A stretch of 64,000 bases of DNA from Chrysomallon squamiferum (GCA_012295275.1 CM022679.1:16878342-16942341); one strand, 5' to 3'. Positions 27,401-38,290 are shown, counted from the stretch's first letter. A program made the numbers and translations. Notes: generated from the sequence alone by a model not told the origin.

Positions 27401-29469
27401 TTAAAATTAATTTTTTAGAACATAAAGAAATGAAACAGTTTTTGAAATTCCTTGTTGAAACCATTAATCTTTAATTCTGAATAGTTTTAAAATTGATTTG
27501 AAAAATTTACCTGAAATGGTTCACTGTAGATCCTTGATATATACTGGCTATATTACTTGAGGTAAATATTACATCTAGCTGAAAACCAATATAAATGATT
27601 TTTTTCATAATAAAACTGAAAATGTATCATATGATTGCTTGAGCATGTTTTTGTTTTCTATAGCAACAAATTAACAAAATGTTTAAATTGTATTTGAACT
27701 AGGATGTATTATGTAAAACAGTGATTAAGACATGCACTTGTGCTCATTCCAAACATATAACTAATCTTTCAGACACTTTACCATAATAAAATTCCTCTTC
27801 AAGTGGGATGCACAGCATGTGCTCTATCAACTACATCTTAGATGCATCAGTACATATAGATGGATTCTGATTAGAACTTAAGATGTTAAGATGATACAAT
27901 AGCTGAGTTTAATGATATTATCAGGCTCTATTCTAGATGTCTTATTTCAATCCTATTTAACAATCCTGACTCAATATCTTCAAAACACAGGATATGCAAT
28001 ATAAAGAAATAACAAGAAAAAGAATAATTTAAAGAAAATTGTTTGAAAAAAATGAAAGTAACCACTCACCAGATTTGTGATTTGGTCTTGCACAGCAGTA
28101 TAAGTTGAGGTGTTTGGATAGAGAAGATCATTGTTCCATTCTATGCCCTGTGTGACTGTCAGTTTTCCTTCAATGAGAACAGTGTCTGTCAAATCTACAG
28201 AACGTTTCAGACGATGTGACAATAGGCGATAACCAGACGCAAATGAGCCAGTGACAAATACACCATTTTTTAAACCTTGTATTTGGTGCCTGTTGTTGTT
28301 GCTAACAGTCAGCATCAGGTCAGTGATATTCAACTGAAGTGTTTCTCCATGGGTACACACAGCTGTAAGTAACAAGTTGTAACTATTTTGTTAAATCATT
28401 AACAAATGTTTATAGCAAAACACTTTAACCTAAATATGAGGGATGTACACTAAGGAATTCATATTATCAACTGAAACCGAAATGTTGATATTATATTTTA
28501 TATTGGTTAATTGTCTCAGGTTATATGATTTATTTTATCTTAACTGTTATTGTAAATTATTTAGTTTTTGGACTTTTTTTTCTTGATTTTTTTTCTTTAT
28601 TAATTTTCTTCTTCTTCTTCTTTTTTTTAAATTTAATTTAATTTTATTTTATTTTAATATTATTATTTTTTAACTTTTCTGTTTTAATTTGTTGTTGTTT
28701 TTTTAAGAATGATTATAACAATTATAAATAAACAAATCAAAAAAAAAAAAAAAAAAAAAAAAAAATCAACCAAAGTACTAGTAGAAAGATTATAAACAAA
28801 AAAACTACACCAAAGTACTAGTAGAAAGATTATATTACACAAAAAATAAAATAAAAAAATGTTGTTAGTAATTATTTATTTATACAGTGAAAAAAAACAA
28901 CAAAAAACATAAATTGGTGAATGACTACTTTTTACTGGTATAAAGAATTTATTATAGCTGTTTTTGAAAATCTAAACTAATTACAAATATCAAAACCAAC
29001 AAGTATTTTTCTTATAAATTTCTAAAACTTTAAATTTATGTATATTAAGATTTATAAATAAAATGAAATAAAGTTGATAACAATAGAAATAACATAAATA
29101 CTCATTACAAATACTAATAATTTCAATAATATAAATTTTTTATAATTTATCAGTATTAATATCAAATATAAAACATTAATTAATGAATATACAAATTTTA
29201 TATTTATGAATACTGATATCTAATAATATATCAATTTAATAATTTATAAATACTAATATCTAATAATACACAAATGTTTATATTTTATGAATATTAGTAT
29301 CAAACAATATATGAGTTTTGCAATTTATGAACATTAATATCTAAAAGAAAACAAATTTATAGTTAATGAATAATATCTAAAAAGATATCAATATTAATAT
29401 ATGAATTTAACATAATATTCGTATCTTACCTAAAATCACAAGCCAAAGTAGCACTACATACATCTTCAT
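5..29469 (-). CDS. Giant mucin-like SEA/EGF/PKD/REJ protein, polycystin-1/REJ family (3' end outside window)
   Basis: One gene of at least 23 coding exons. Exon bounds (high to low): 29469-29430, 28362-28070, 27578-27511, 27151-26979, 26667-19229, 19009-18824, 18454-18387, 17861-17725, 17120-16125, 15713-10173, 9813-9703, 9351-9235, 8972-8856, 8545-8429, 7930-7814, 7287-7171, 6710-6594, 6254-6138, 5817-5698, 5024-4897, 4409-4193, 3670-3530, 2840-5. Phases agree at every junction, giving about 6,437 residues so far. Order: signal peptide, SEA1, Ser/Thr mucin region, SEA2, two more Ser/Thr regions, nine EGFs, SEA3, EGF10, PKD-like repeats, REJ. PKD followed by REJ is typical of polycystin-1 and sea-urchin REJ receptors, so a GAIN/GPS, PLAT and membrane region is expected beyond the left edge (inference). 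Likely a cell-surface glycoprotein. Exon 10 contains two frame-shifting indels. The exon structure is well supported; cellular function is unknown. Confidence 0.85.
3530..3670 (-). CDS. Exon 22: EGF-like domain 10
   Basis: 141-bp exon, phase 1-1. It opens [13 protein letters not shown] and has [12 protein letters not shown], a calcium-binding EGF with a longer loop before the last cysteine (I-I-C-V-G). It lies between SEA3 and the PKD exon, so SEA3 is enclosed by EGFs. Confidence 0.85.
   Translation of the reverse strand: MLMSVLIPNGMTVLYMLSVQTWKEHTPVLVNLNILTTHLKHLVLYA
4193..5024 (-). CDS. Exons 20-21: SEA domain 3
   Basis: Exons 5024-4897 (phase 1-0) and 4409-4193 (phase 0-1), near residues 5331-5445. 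The first holds I-F-N-A-S-L-S-V-Y and a helix. The second holds [17 protein letters not shown], again a G-S-V-V-V cleavage motif. The phase-2 intron before the motif in SEA1 and SEA2 is missing here. The donor at 4897 (GCT|GTGTGT) is weak, so that boundary is less certain. Confidence 0.75.
5698..9813 (-). CDS. Exons 11-19: nine single-exon EGF-like domains (mostly calcium-binding)
   Basis: Nine exons, each one EGF module with phase-1 ends: 9813-9703, 9351-9235, 8972-8856, 8545-8429, 7930-7814, 7287-7171, 6710-6594, 6254-6138 and 5817-5698. Seven are exactly 117 bp. Eight open with calcium-binding consensus D-[IVYE]-[ND]-E-C and carry C-x-N-x-x-G-[ST]-[YF]-x-C; the first (D-P-C-S-L-D-P-C-P) lacks the calcium motif. 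Each has six cysteines. cbEGF arrays form rigid calcium-dependent rods. The exon ending at 9235 uses a GC donor (AAAG|GCAAGT); the others use GT. Their ORFs are too short to show up as long frames but are secure from the cysteine pattern and phases. Confidence 0.9.
10173..15713 (-). CDS. Exon 10: 5.5-kb exon with ~120 copies of a 13-residue repeat
   Basis: 5,541-bp exon, phase 1-1, near residues 3134-4980. The core (about 15530-10790) is a 39-bp minisatellite coding [13 protein letters not shown], varying at position 4 (A/G/T/V/S), 10 (L/V) and 13 (T/I). Unique Ser/Thr-rich ends flank it, and it exits to the first EGF exon with GAAG|GTATGA at 10173. The repeat frame is broken twice: 22 bp are missing near 14574-14590 and one extra A lies at 12728-12729. 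The total length stays divisible by three, but the 1.85 kb between is in another frame, and reading straight through meets a stop at 14554-14556. These are assembly errors or a true disrupted allele. No cysteine occurs in the repeats. Confidence 0.75.
10790..15530 (-). repeat. 39-bp coding minisatellite (~120 units)
   Basis: Period measured directly from successive GTCTGTGAC anchors (for example 14526 to 14565). Units differ at a few third-position and variable-residue sites. One 9-bp in-frame deletion lies near 14748. Two out-of-frame changes are described under exon 10. Confidence 0.93.
16125..17120 (-). CDS. Exon 9: Ser/Thr-rich linker
   Basis: 996-bp exon, phase 1-1, about 332 residues (near residues 2802-3133). 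It is rich in Ser, Thr, Val and Leu, with loosely repeated pieces of the form [10 protein letters not shown] and [10 protein letters not shown]. It has only two cysteines, both near its end ([10 protein letters not shown]). Likely an O-glycosylated stalk. Acceptor CAG at 17121-17123 and donor ACAG|GTATGT at 16125 support the bounds. Confidence 0.75.
17253..17549. mobile_element. Tigger/pogo-like MITE in intron 8 of the giant gene
   Basis: Left end CAGGTTGAGAATCTTTATCT and right end (reverse complement) CAGGTTGACGATCCCTTATC form imperfect terminal inverted repeats. TA is present at both flanks (17251-17252 and 17550-17551). At 297 bp it has no coding capacity. A Tigger-type origin is inferred from the CAG ends, TA target and sub-terminal CCGAAAT-like motifs. 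Confidence 0.7.
17725..17861 (-). CDS. Exon 8: C-terminal part of SEA domain 2 with GSVVV site
   Basis: 137-bp exon, phase 2-1. It begins [13 protein letters not shown], an exact match to the SEA self-cleavage motif G-S-V-V-V, and continues with a helix and a final strand (F-T-I-D-I-S-F). Family knowledge says such domains cleave between G and S and stay non-covalently joined. Confidence 0.8.
18387..19009 (-). CDS. Exons 6-7: N-terminal two-thirds of SEA domain 2
   Basis: Exons 19009-18824 (phase 0-0) and 18454-18387 (phase 0-2) encode residues about 2672-2755. Seen: [12 protein letters not shown] (first SEA strand), [12 protein letters not shown] (helix), then [13 protein letters not shown] and I-N-G-F-S at the phase-2 junction. 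Flanking acceptors (TTCTTTAG, TTTTCTAG) and donors (GTAAGT, GTAAGC) are good. The exon pattern mirrors SEA1. Confidence 0.8.
19229..26667 (-). CDS. Exon 5: 7.4-kb Ser/Thr-rich mucin exon with ~300 tandem pentapeptides
   Basis: A single 7,439-bp exon (phase 1 in, phase 0 out) codes for 2,480 residues with no in-frame stop. Its N-terminal third (26667 to about 23980) is Ser/Thr/Glu-rich, with Ser-Ser pairs and four copies of a 37-residue unit. The rest (about 23975-19380) is an almost uninterrupted tandem pentapeptide array, for example [15 protein letters not shown] and S-N-T-I-T, encoded by a 15-bp unit. Dense Thr/Ser predicts heavy O-glycosylation (inference). Acceptor TTTTCAG at 26668 and donor GCT|GTAAGT at 19229 are strong. 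Cysteines are nearly absent and there is no transmembrane helix. The opposite strand is also largely open, a by-product of the 15-bp unit. Confidence 0.85.
19380..23975 (-). repeat. 15-bp / pentapeptide tandem array with higher-order repeats
   Basis: About 306 units of 15 bp; the plus-strand forms include GTATCTGATGTCATT and GCATCTGGTGTTATT. Larger blocks recur: a marker containing CCAGTGTTAA lies near 20930, 22360 and 23330, with long similar flanks. This shows segmental duplication on top of the unit-level repetition. Confidence 0.9.
25861..26304 (-). repeat. 111-bp coding tandem repeat, four copies
   Basis: Copies begin at about 25861, 25972, 26083 and 26194, exactly 111 bp apart, each coding a 37-residue unit with core [15 protein letters not shown]. 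The first three are nearly identical and the 26194 copy is more diverged. This array is distinct from the 15-bp array in the same exon. Confidence 0.9.
26979..28362 (-). CDS. Exons 2-4: SEA domain 1
   Basis: Three exons (28362-28070, 27578-27511, 27151-26979; phases 1-0, 0-2, 2-1) encode residues about 14-191. The SEA fold starts near [12 protein letters not shown] and reaches [13 protein letters not shown], where G-S-V matches the SEA autoproteolysis site (G|S-V-V-V). Before it is a roughly 70-residue extracellular lead containing R-L-K-R-S, a possible furin-type site. Known SEA domains occur in membrane mucins and other heavily O-glycosylated surface proteins, which suits the Ser/Thr exon that follows. 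The introns split the domain just as in SEA2. Confidence 0.8.
28739..28765. repeat. Poly-A tract in intron 1
   Basis: 27 A residues, inside the 1.07-kb AT-rich intron 1 (28363-29429). I see nothing else in that intron. Confidence 0.9.
29430..29469 (-). CDS. Exon 1: start codon and signal peptide
   Basis: ATG at 29469-29467 opens [13 protein letters not shown], a short hydrophobic stretch with a basic start, then a G|GTAAGA donor in phase 1. Exon 2 continues in phase with A-V-C-T-H-G-E-T, which suits a signal-peptide cleavage region. The exon lies outside any long ORF and was found by searching upstream of exon 2 for a phase-1 donor. A start further upstream cannot be excluded. Confidence 0.75.
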
Positions 29470-31190
29470 ATTCTGTGTTCTACTAACAAACTAAGGACAG
29501 ATAAAGGTAACAAAACTGCTTGATGATTCATTGTTATTAATGAGATCGTTTAGCTCACTGTCTGAGCAGGAAATGATCATGGACTAAAACAGGTAAATTA
29601 TTTCAGTTTCACCTGCCAGGTAAGCAATACTTATTAATTATTTATGATGAAAAGACGCATGTGATTGAAAATATTCATGAAAACGTGAATATAGTATAAC
29701 TGTTTAATACAAAAACATTGAAATTAGTTAAAACAGTTTCAGGATTTTAAATGAAAACTAAAATTAAAGAAAAACAAATCACAAATGTGTGAGAGGAAAT
29801 ATTAGAAGAAACATGAACTTTTCAATATATTAAATGAAAAGAAATTATTAAAAGTGGGGATGACTAACCCCATTAATATTACTGATGCAAAACTGAAAGA
29901 TTTAAGACAATAACAAATACAGAATCAGTAATTCACAGAGGAAAAGGCTTCCACTCATAAACACAAGAACAAAATATTAACCCTTTAACTGCGTCATTAA
30001 AAACAGCTCCTGGCAAAATTAACCCTACAGATGGCAGCACTTACTGGGCATATACGATGTTTGGGAGTCTGAATGTGTCCATTTCTGGCAACCTAACAAG
30101 AAACCTTTTTTAAGACCATGGGCAAATGCACTTTCTGCAGTTAACAGTAATACATTATTTTAATGGCTATATCTGTTTGTTGCAAGAAAAGCGTTAATGA
30201 TATGATTTCTGTCTCATGGAGACAAAACTGAAAATGTAAATTAAAAAAACAAACAAAAAACATCACAAATAAAAAATTTTATTAACAGTATACTCTATAC
30301 TTTGTTCATACTTGTTATTATAATGTTCATTCTTAATATATATAAAATAGTTTTAAAGATAACTTGGAAGTTTAATAATAACATAGGCTATTTGCTGTTG
30401 TTGTTGTTGTGTATATTTTAATGTTTGTTAACATAATTATACAAAATATACCAAAGAAAAAAAAACAAGTTTAGAAAACCAAATTCATATAAGATGAGAA
30501 TAAAATCATTAAAATGACTATCTACAAATACCAGAAATATTTATAAAAATCTACCAGTAGAAAATGTTCTAATTTTAATTTTTACTACTTTATTGGGTTT
30601 TTAAATTATTATAAAAAAAAAAGAAAAAAAAAAATATTAATGACAACAAACCAAAAGAGAAAAGAAAAGGAGATTTTAAAAAAGAGAAAAAAACATTTGA
30701 CCATAGTAATATTTCTTCTCAGTTATTTTAATTCCATAATAGGAACTTTTTAACATAAACAAATTAATACAATGTTGTATAATATTTTGTATCTAATCAT
30801 GTCAGGATCGACATTTCCATTCAATATTGTTACTTGCAGCTAACTAGAAAGAATATAATCTGTGTAATATTTCACACTTAAAGATAATGTTAACTGCTGT
30901 TTACTAAATCAGACATAATCCTGTATTTTATGTTATACAACAAGTCAGTATTAACTTCTGTTTTAACTTCAATATTAAAATACTGTTACTTACAATCACC
31001 TAAAATTAATACAATATAGCATATTATAAGATGTTGATATTAATAAATATTACCTGTTATAATAATGTAATAGATACTGTCCTGTATTGTATTTTATAAT
31101 GTTGTATCAACACTGCCACATATTACCTGTTAATTAAAATCAGAAACAAATTCAAAATATATTTTAATTTTTATTATCTGATTCTGAAGT
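29470..31190. other. Upstream flank of the giant gene
   Basis: Very AT-rich. Apart from the MITE at 29977-30197 I find no coding potential, tRNA or clear promoter element. The transcription start of the giant gene should lie just above 29469 but cannot be placed from sequence alone. Confidence 0.5.
29977..30197. mobile_element. piggyBac-type MITE (TTAA target)
   Basis: TTAA at both ends (29977-29980 and 30194-30197). Inner ends read CCCTTTAACTGC and, on the other strand, CGCTTTTCTTGC. TTAA duplication with C-C-C/C-G-C ends is typical of piggyBac elements. About 220 bp, non-coding. Confidence 0.55.
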
Positions 31191-31571
31191 TAAGCCTACT
31201 TGGTGTTTAGCTATAAGCTTCACAAACAATATTTTGGACAAGCTTTACTGTAATTCTCCAGTATGTATGATGAGATTTAAGTTTAGATTAAATTTCCAAG
31301 TTTTGAACAGACCTTACACTGAAACTCTTTCTCTCCTGTGTTGATCAGAATGTAATATTTCAGCTTATGAACCTCTGATGGTAAACTCCACACTCAAATG
31401 GAACATCACCAGTATTATTCTGCATGTCAGATAGCAGATTCAGTTTTAGTTGGAAGGTTCTTTCACATGTCATCCTCAATAGATTTTTCAGATGAGTGAA
31501 GTGTCAGATGTCCTCAGTGCTCCTTTCTGAGTGGACTGTTTAGAACACACTGATGTTGTTTCACCCTAGAG

Positions 31572-32554
31572 CAGTGATTCCCAACGTGGGACCTACACCC
31601 CACTGGGGGGCAATTCAATAATAATAGGGAGCAATATGAAAAATATAGTAATATCAATTTTATTTTACCCTTTATGGGTAAAAATTATAAATTTATAGGG
31701 TAAAATTGTAATTACAACCTAGCTGAGCACAACAGCTTGTGCAGTCTAGTCACGTGTTCACCCACTAATGTTATTATGCATCTGGCACTAGCTATATGCG
31801 TGGCTTCTGACTTGTTTAAGAAGGTGAGTTTTAGTCAGCTGCTCAACGCTCCCACTGAAGCTAAAAAAACAGAGTGATGATGGGCAAGAAAAATGCAGTT
31901 TTAAAATTATTGAAAGACGACAATCCCCAAATGTTGTTAGTGGATCTGTCAGATGTAACCATGGAGTATCAAGGAGAACTTTCAGAATTACAAAATGATG
32001 ACTCAATTCAAGTCCTGTTCAAAATAAAAGGAACAATGATGTGGCTCTGTGAAGAAACACAATCTAAATATCCAAATACAAGTAGTCTGGCAAGAAAACT
32101 ACTGTTACCATTCCCATTGTCATACTTAGTGGAATGTGGATTTAGTGCTGTGAATGACTTATTACTGAAGAAAAGAAATTGACTGGATATCACTAAATGA
32201 GGTGACTTGAGATAGAAATTAACAAAATTTCTGCCTCGGATAAAATCTCTTTGCAGTAGACATCAGGCTCAAGGGTCTCATTAATTGATTGTAATTGAAT
32301 TTATTTAATCTGATGGTAGATATGTTATACACATTATAAAATGGATTTTATTTGATTAAATTTGAAGTTAAATCCTTTAGTTTTATTTGAAAGATCCAAT
32401 GTTTTATGTTATACTTCTTCAAAACTGACATTGTTATATCATACTAAACAATTAACTGATATTGTTATATCATACTAAACAATTAAAGGTTGGGGACATG
32501 AAGAAATTTGTGATAAAAAGTGGGGCATGGTACCAAAATGGTTGGGAACCACTG
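31572..32554 (+). mobile_element. hAT-superfamily element (deleted)
   Basis: Ends CAGTGATTCCCAAC (left) and CAGTGGTTCCCAAC (right, reverse complement) are hAT terminal repeats. The 8-bp flanks CCCTAGAG (31564-31571) and CTCTAGAG (32555-32562) match at 7 of 8 bases, as expected of a hAT target duplication with central TA. At 983 bp it keeps only the transposase 3' end, and it interrupts the zinc-finger pseudogene. Confidence 0.88.
31874..32215 (+). pseudogene. hAT transposase C-terminal fragment (ZBED5/SCAND3-like)
   Basis: The 102-residue frame ends with the hAT dimerisation segment F-P-L-S-Y-L-V-E-C-G-F-S-A-V-N-D-L-L followed by K-K-R-N. A TGA at 32180-32182 stands where the family has Arg (R-N-R-L-D-I-T), and a second TGA follows shortly after L-D-I-T-K. 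Both fit C-to-T decay of CGA codons. The catalytic and BED parts are missing, so it is not functional. Confidence 0.8.
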
Positions 32555-33041
32555 CTCTAGAGTGAGTCAAGTGGTATTAATTCTGATCTGACTTGCATGC
32601 AAACATTTTAGAACAAACAGTAAAGGATTTCTTTTTCTTACTGTCACAGCTGACAATGGTAGAATTCTTGTAACAAAAGTCACATCTGAAATATTTCCTT
32701 CCATCATTTTTGACTGTACTTCTGGTAAGATTGGTTATCTTTGACCATATCTTACACTGATATGGTTTTTCACCAGTACGAATCCTCGTATGTGTTGTGA
32801 AAAATATGTACCACACTGAAACATCTTCTCATCTGCAAGGATCAAAGTATGTCAGGCATGAATTTTGATGAAACTGCTTTGAATACTTTTCACAAGAAAA
32901 ACACTTCTCCTTTCTGATATTTTTCAATGACATGATGACCAGCCTACACCTCAGAATGGATAGCTGAAAGTTATAAAGAAAAATCAACAAATATTTAAAC
33001 AGAACTTACTGAGCTTACTGTTTAAAGCATTAATCAATATA

Positions 33042-33732
33042 CAGTATTCCCTCGCTATTCGCGGGGGTTACGTTCTTTATCCCCCCCCCGCGAATAGCGA
33101 AAAACCGCGAATATTGGATGCAGTTTTAAAACGTCTATTATGAGATTATATACGGTACTAAATGCTTCCCAAACACTTTCTAAAGACACTCTTATTCATT
33201 AATACAGTAATAATGTAGTAATATTGCATGCAGTTATGTATTTCACTAATGTAGTAATGATAATGTAAACACATTTTAATTTTGTACTGAAACAATATTT
33301 TAATCAGAAAGAAACGTAAGTACAGGAGGACAGTAACACCGCATAGCATAGTTACCCATACAGTATTACTGTACCGTAAAGTCATTTTCTATGCGTACAA
33401 CATATGTATTAGAATTGACAGAAAGTGGAACAAATTTAAAGGCAAACAGACAGATAAATACAGTACGCACAGTTCAGGTAATAATATGCAATTAAAAACA
33501 TTATTAATACACGGTCACAAAAAATATGCACTGTACATACAGTGTATGCATTTATAAAAAAATACGTACTGTATTGCAATAATAATTGAAAAAATTTGAT
33601 ATTGTTTGTGCAGTTTACCGAGCATTTGTTTTTATGACGTTGTGACGCTCGCCTGGTATACCAGCATACAATGCGATACGGTTAAGAGCCTAACCCGCGA
33701 ATGGGGAACCGCGAACAGGTGAGGGTATACTG
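33042..33732. mobile_element. Tigger/pogo-like non-autonomous element
   Basis: Ends CAGTATTCCCTCGCTATTCG (left) and CAGTATACCCTCACCTGTTC (right, reverse complement), with TA at both flanks. Sub-terminal CGCGAATA/CGCGAAC motifs repeat at both ends and are unusually GC-rich against the AT background. 691 bp, no credible coding sequence. Confidence 0.8.
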
Positions 33733-33734
33733 TA

Positions 33735-34532
33735 TACCATAACAATAATACCTATTATTTGCTTTTAATATATTATGTCATAAAATGTAATTCCATTTCT
33801 ACATGAACACAATCTTTAATTTTCTGTGGAAAAACAGTGTTGCAGCTTTATATCCCCTGACCATGATGACTAACAATTGTTGATTGAACAAATACTGTGA
33901 TGTGAATGTGCTTGGCAGGAACAACTAACAGGAACAATTATACTAGTAGACCAAATAAAATAGTTAAAAAAATGTTTGAAAGCAATAAAATTAAGCTTAT
34001 TTTTAATGTTTAAATCAATGTTAATTTTGTATAGTAAAGTTATTATTATTTTTTTTTTTTTTTTTCTGTTTCAAGTTTCTGCTTCAAGTTTCTGTTTTTA
34101 CATAAAATTTATATATTAATTTGCAATACACTGATTTAATAATTTGTGTATTTAAAATTTTTATATTTCATACATCAGTTGTGTTTTCAGAAAACTAACA
34201 GAAATATGGCAACTGCTTGAAATCTGTTATCTATGACACTTACAGATATACATCACAGAACTGTAACACAGCACAAGACATTTCCACAACTGACAAATTA
34301 ATTAACTAGGCATTACACTGTATGTTCCAGTTCCTTTTTCATAAATTAAATCTTTATGAAATGCAATCATTCAACAAAGTAATAAAGATATTTATTTAGC
34401 GTCTTTCAAGAAGGGACATGTTTATTGCTATAAGTTGTTTAACCATTAACTAGTCAGTTGGATTTTTGTCACTGTATAATGCAACCAGTTAATTAACCAT
34501 AGCATTTAAGCTAAATGTATTCTACAGCAATA
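33735..34532. other. Intergenic, nothing recognised
   Basis: AT-rich spacer with a T-run near 34050. I see no conserved frame, RNA gene or terminal repeat. Confidence 0.5.
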
Positions 34533-35922
<1,390 letters not shown>

Positions 35923-36326
35923 CCCAATTAGCTTTTTTCTAGTATTTTTATGACTGGGTCCATGTAACCTCTGATATTAAACTTTGTTTCCTCCTGGTTT
36001 AACCTCTGGTGAATGGGCTGTAAACTAAATTGTCAGAACTGTTTAATTAATTTTTTTCTTCCAATAATAACAATAATACTGTAAATAGGTATACGTATGT
36101 ACATTATGTACATTACATACATTACAAACATATATAAATACATACATTACATACATACACACGTGTATAATTAATCCTATAACGTACATACATATATACA
36201 CAAGTACAAAAGATATAAATAGGTATTTACATACTTACATATTTACATGAATACATATATATACATAAACACACATACACAAAGACATATATATATACAC
36301 TACATACACATACATGCATACATTCA

Positions 36327-36642
36327 TATAAAAATATGCACTTACGTATACGTATAAATACACACGTACATACATACATACAATGGCTTTGGCAGGCATG
36401 TAGGTAAAGAGTATGTATGATGAACCCCCTAACTTCTGACCTTAATTGCTGGATCCGGATGGAATAAATGACGATAAGTCTAATCACAGCTGATAGATGT
36501 TAGATTCTCTAAGACCTCTTAGAAAAAAAAAAAGTTTCAGAAGTTAGGGGGTTCATCATACATACTCTTTGCCTACATGCCTGCCAAAGCCATTGTATGT
36601 ATGTATGTACATGTGTATTTATACGTATGTGCATATTTTTAT
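36327..36642. mobile_element. Long near-perfect palindrome (MITE-like or foldback)
   Basis: Left arm 36327-36439 and right arm 36537-36642 are inverted copies of each other, about 105-113 bp with few mismatches (both contain AATGGCTTTGGCAGGCATGT, on opposite strands). A 97-bp loop lies between. No coding potential. The outer edges dissolve into CATA-type simple sequence, so a target duplication is not visible. Confidence 0.75.
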
Positions 36643-38027
36643 GGACCAATTAAAAAATATTGATAATGATTCAATTTAGTGTTCCTGTGACATATCGAAC
36701 CTTACTGGTTCTTATATTGAACTGGGGTTCAGTATAAGGACAAAGTGTTCAATCCAGGGAATTTCAAGAATCTTTTGTGAAATCCATTTTCAATACATTA
36801 TCTTTCACGTAACTGAGACTGCTCCACCACAGATTTAGAAAAATTAAAAAGAAGAAATGTATGAACATCAATTCAAAATAGCTTATTCATTTTTTTTAGT
36901 TATATTGTCCTCATATAAGTTGATCATCATTTTTGATCTCTGGCAGTATTTGTGATGTCTCGCTATTTACGGCTCTGTGGAAGCATCGACCCACTGGTAC
37001 TAGTTTCAAAGAGGTAAGAGGGACACTGCTACTGTCGGGTCCTGGTGTTGCTCTTCTCTCTGGGACCACGACTCAATCTATATTTTCAGGTTCGGAATTT
37101 TCATTTATGGATTTGGGCAGAGCACAGGGCTGTTCAGATTCGAGTTGATTGTCAACTTTGGTAGTGTTGTTATTGTCGTCATGATTATGATGTCTCTGTG
37201 ATGAGGAATTCTCATGTTCGGACACTGTATCAATGCTGCAATATTTCAACTGGTGGTTCAGTACAGGGCACTAGATATAAAAATACCTGCATGTAATTTT
37301 TCCAAACGCAGCAGTAAATTCAACTTTTTTGATCTTAATATGCAAAGATTATGTCCTAACCTACAAATATGTAATATCCTAGATATACACCTATTACCCA
37401 CCAGCACCACACCTACAATAAAATCACAAAATGCACAAAGCCGACAGAAGTATCACATAGTTGTGGCTAAAACAACTTTAAAACAATTAGTGCAAGTATT
37501 AGTATACCTATCCATAATAAGCGTTTACTATGATCTCCTATTACGATTTATCAGATCCTTAGTATGTGCGTCATTCCCCAGAAATACAAACATACATACA
37601 TACATATATACATACATACATCCATATAGACACACACACAAACCCCCACACACACATATATAAAACAAAAACACTCAAAATACCAATGCTTCAGTTATCG
37701 CGTCTTATTTATATAAATATGTTTAGCCTGGCAAAATAATATGGTGACAAACTACATGTATATTTTGTTATTTATTTATTTATTAATTTATTTATATCAG
37801 CTTGTTCACATTTTTTGGAATGTGAACCAAACATAAGGGATATGTTGTTTTTCTAACTGAAACTTTCATGTTTTATGGGGTGACCAACATACCTTGGATT
37901 TGATAACCGTAACAAAAGGTCAAGCTAAATGATTATTATGTTTCTGTTAGTGGTATATATATATATATATATATATACATACACATACATACATATATAC
38001 ATTTGTGTTGTTTTTCAGTTGCTGGAG

Positions 38028-38258
38028 GTAAGTTACCTTTATTTATTAAATTATTTATTTATGCTGTAAATGTATCAAATCTGTTCGATCAAAAAATAAG
38101 CATATTTTTATATCTACATATAAGCTTATGCACGTTAATCACGCCTATGCAAAAGTTTATGTGCATGAAAGTCTTTCTAATTTTATTCAAGTTTGTTTAC
38201 ATGTATGTGTTTGTATATGTGACCTTTTTATGGGAGTATTTATTATTATTATTATTAT

Positions 38259-38290
<32 letters not shown>

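Larger units (their letters stand above)
31200..32940 (-). pseudogene. Degenerate C2H2 zinc-finger gene, split by a hAT element
   Basis: On the minus strand from about 32930: an M-S-L-K-N-I-R-K-E-K-C start and C-F-S-C-E-K-Y-S-K-Q-F-H, then I-R-T-G-E-K-P-Y-Q-C (near 32770) and F-R-C-D-F-C. Beyond the hAT insertion (about 31350-31270) comes I-N-T-G-E-K-E-F-Q-C-K-V-C-S-K. Linkers of the T-G-E-K-P type and C-x2-C pairs are clear, but histidines are lost, stops interrupt the frame and no intact finger remains. Once a multi-finger DNA-binding protein. Confidence 0.7.

Noticed and set aside
36933-37663. Two plus-strand frames (71 and 149 codons) in the spacer
   Set aside because: No recognisable motif, no splice partners, and the second ends in simple sequence. 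Possibly an old retroelement, but I cannot support it.
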